This document shows, one piece after another, positions 5,424-6,240 of a stretch of DNA of 6,240 bases. A model generated the notes under the pieces. That model made no database searches, was not told the DNA's origin, and saw nothing but the letters and a program-made list of their open reading frames with translations. The position numbers and the translations under genes are program-made. The first letter of the stretch is position 1. Each line of letters starts with the position of its first letter. The stretch comes from an uncultured Clostridium sp. (lineage in GTDB: Bacteria > Bacillota > Clostridia > Clostridiales > Clostridiaceae): contig NZ_CALEVF010000105.1 in the NCBI RefSeq assembly GCF_937920395.1, forward strand, positions 1 through 6,240. The letters are read 5' to 3'.

Positions 5424-6240
5424 GTGGATTTGTTTGAATTACAAGCGGAAAAGAACTTATTAAAAGAAGCGCCACTTGCAGAAAGATTAAAACCTGGTAA
5501 ATTAGAAGATTATGTGGGTCAAGAGCATATTTTAGGAAAGGGAAAACTTTTATGGAGAGCTATAAAAGCGGATAAAATAACCTCTTTAATACTTTATGGG
5601 CCACCAGGTACTGGTAAAACAAGTTTGGCTAAAGTTATTGCAAATACTACGAAATCTAATTTTGTTAGACTTAATGCAGTAACTGATGGGTTAAAGGAAT
5701 TAAGAGAAGTGGTAACTCAGGCTAAGAATAATTTAGGAATGTACAATGCTAAGACAATATTATTTATAGATGAAATTCATAGATTTAATAAGGCCCAACA
5801 GGATGCATTATTGCCCTTCGTTGAGAAGGGTACATTAATTTTAATTGGAGCGACCACAGAGAATCCATATTATGAAGTTAATAATGCTTTAATATCTAGG
5901 TCTATGTTATTTAAATTGGAATCATTAAATGAGGATAATATTAAATGTATTATTTCAAGGGCGCTTAAAGATAAAGTTTCAGGCTTTGGTAACACTGATA
6001 TTTGTTTGAATGAAGATGCAAAAAATTATATTGCTAGTATGGCAAATGGGGATGCGCGGCGTGCACTTAATGCCCTAGAATTATCAGTACTAACAACGGA
6101 TAGAGGTATTGATGGCGTTATAAACATAACCATTGAGGTTGCAGAGGAATGTATGCAAAAGAAGCATATACAATATGATAAGAACAGAGATGAACATTAC
6201 GATGTAATTTCTGCGTTTATTAAAAGTATGAGGGGGTCTG
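5424..6240 (+). CDS. rarA: RarA/MgsA replication-associated recombination ATPase, 3' truncated by window
   Basis: RarA is a AAA+ clamp-loader-like ATPase that acts at stalled replication forks and gaps. From GTG 5424 the product begins [10 protein letters not shown], typical of Firmicute RarA, then APLAERLKP and VGQEHIL. Visible AAA+ parts are Walker A GPPGTGKT (59-66), Walker B ILFIDEIH (112-119), sensor 1 GATTENP (142-148), arginine finger SR at 158-159, and sensor 2 region [12 protein letters not shown] (209-220). The last codons ([15 protein letters not shown], about 258-272) enter the conserved C-terminal tetramerisation region. The 272 codons seen are about two thirds of the usual 420-440; the rest lies beyond the window edge, with no frameshift. 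The gene starts 58 bases after telA with no terminator, so read-through from yceG-telA is possible. RarA is a general fork-maintenance protein, so the link may be only positional. Confidence 0.96.
   Translation, partial: MDLFELQAEKNLLKEAPLAERLKPGKLEDYVGQEHILGKGKLLWRAIKADKITSLILYGPPGTGKTSLAKVIANTTKSNFVRLNAVTDGLKELREVVTQAKNNLGMYNAKTILFIDEIHRFNKAQQDALLPFVEKGTLILIGATTENPYYEVNNALISRSMLFKLESLNEDNIKCIISRALKDKVSGFGNTDICLNEDAKNYIASMANGDARRALNALELSVLTTDRGIDGVINITIEVAEECMQKKHIQYDKNRDEHYDVISAFIKSMRGS

Overview
The base composition (roughly 30% G+C), AT-rich codon choice, strong AGGAGG/AGGTGA-type ribosome binding sites and protein set point to a low-GC Firmicute, most likely a Clostridium or close relative. 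All six genes lie on the + strand. This is mostly housekeeping or stress sequence rather than a mobile region. The only stretch longer than 300 bases without a gene (2055-2533) is unusually rich in inverted repeats.

Region 1 (about 1-2054) is a compact operon of three envelope genes: a lipoprotein FAD:protein FMN transferase (ApbE), a small membrane-anchored NusG domain II protein with a CPxxxC motif, and a Gx-transporter/'heptaprenyl diphosphate synthase component I' membrane protein. The same trio of families occurs in flavin-based extracytoplasmic electron transfer loci (FmnB, EetA and EetB of Listeria, from memory). Here no quinone, NADH dehydrogenase or flavin-acceptor lipoprotein gene is in view. 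The apbE start is odd: where homology and the Shine-Dalgarno spacing would put ATG there is ATA.

Region 2 (2055-2533) has no credible gene. It holds, in order: a palindromic element of about 250 nt (2061-2312) with a GC-rich, hairpin-bearing centre; a 21-nt dyad (2362-2382); a perfect 23-bp hairpin (2393-2443); and an extended -10 promoter (2451-2481).

Region 3 (2540-5365) is a YceG-TelA (YceG-YceH) pair, the Ter-associated stress module known from Bacillus subtilis yceCDEFGHI, here without TerD/TerC genes in view. The YceG protein shows a clear internal duplication in this sequence. Its C-terminal tail shares a GFFxxLF motif with TelA.

Region 4 (5424-6240) is the N-terminal two thirds of rarA (mgsA), a replication-fork AAA+ ATPase. 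It starts at GTG and runs off the window edge.

I did not find a wholly new multi-gene system. The best candidates for something undescribed are the 2061-2312 palindromic element, the non-canonical apbE start and the duplicated architecture of YceG.
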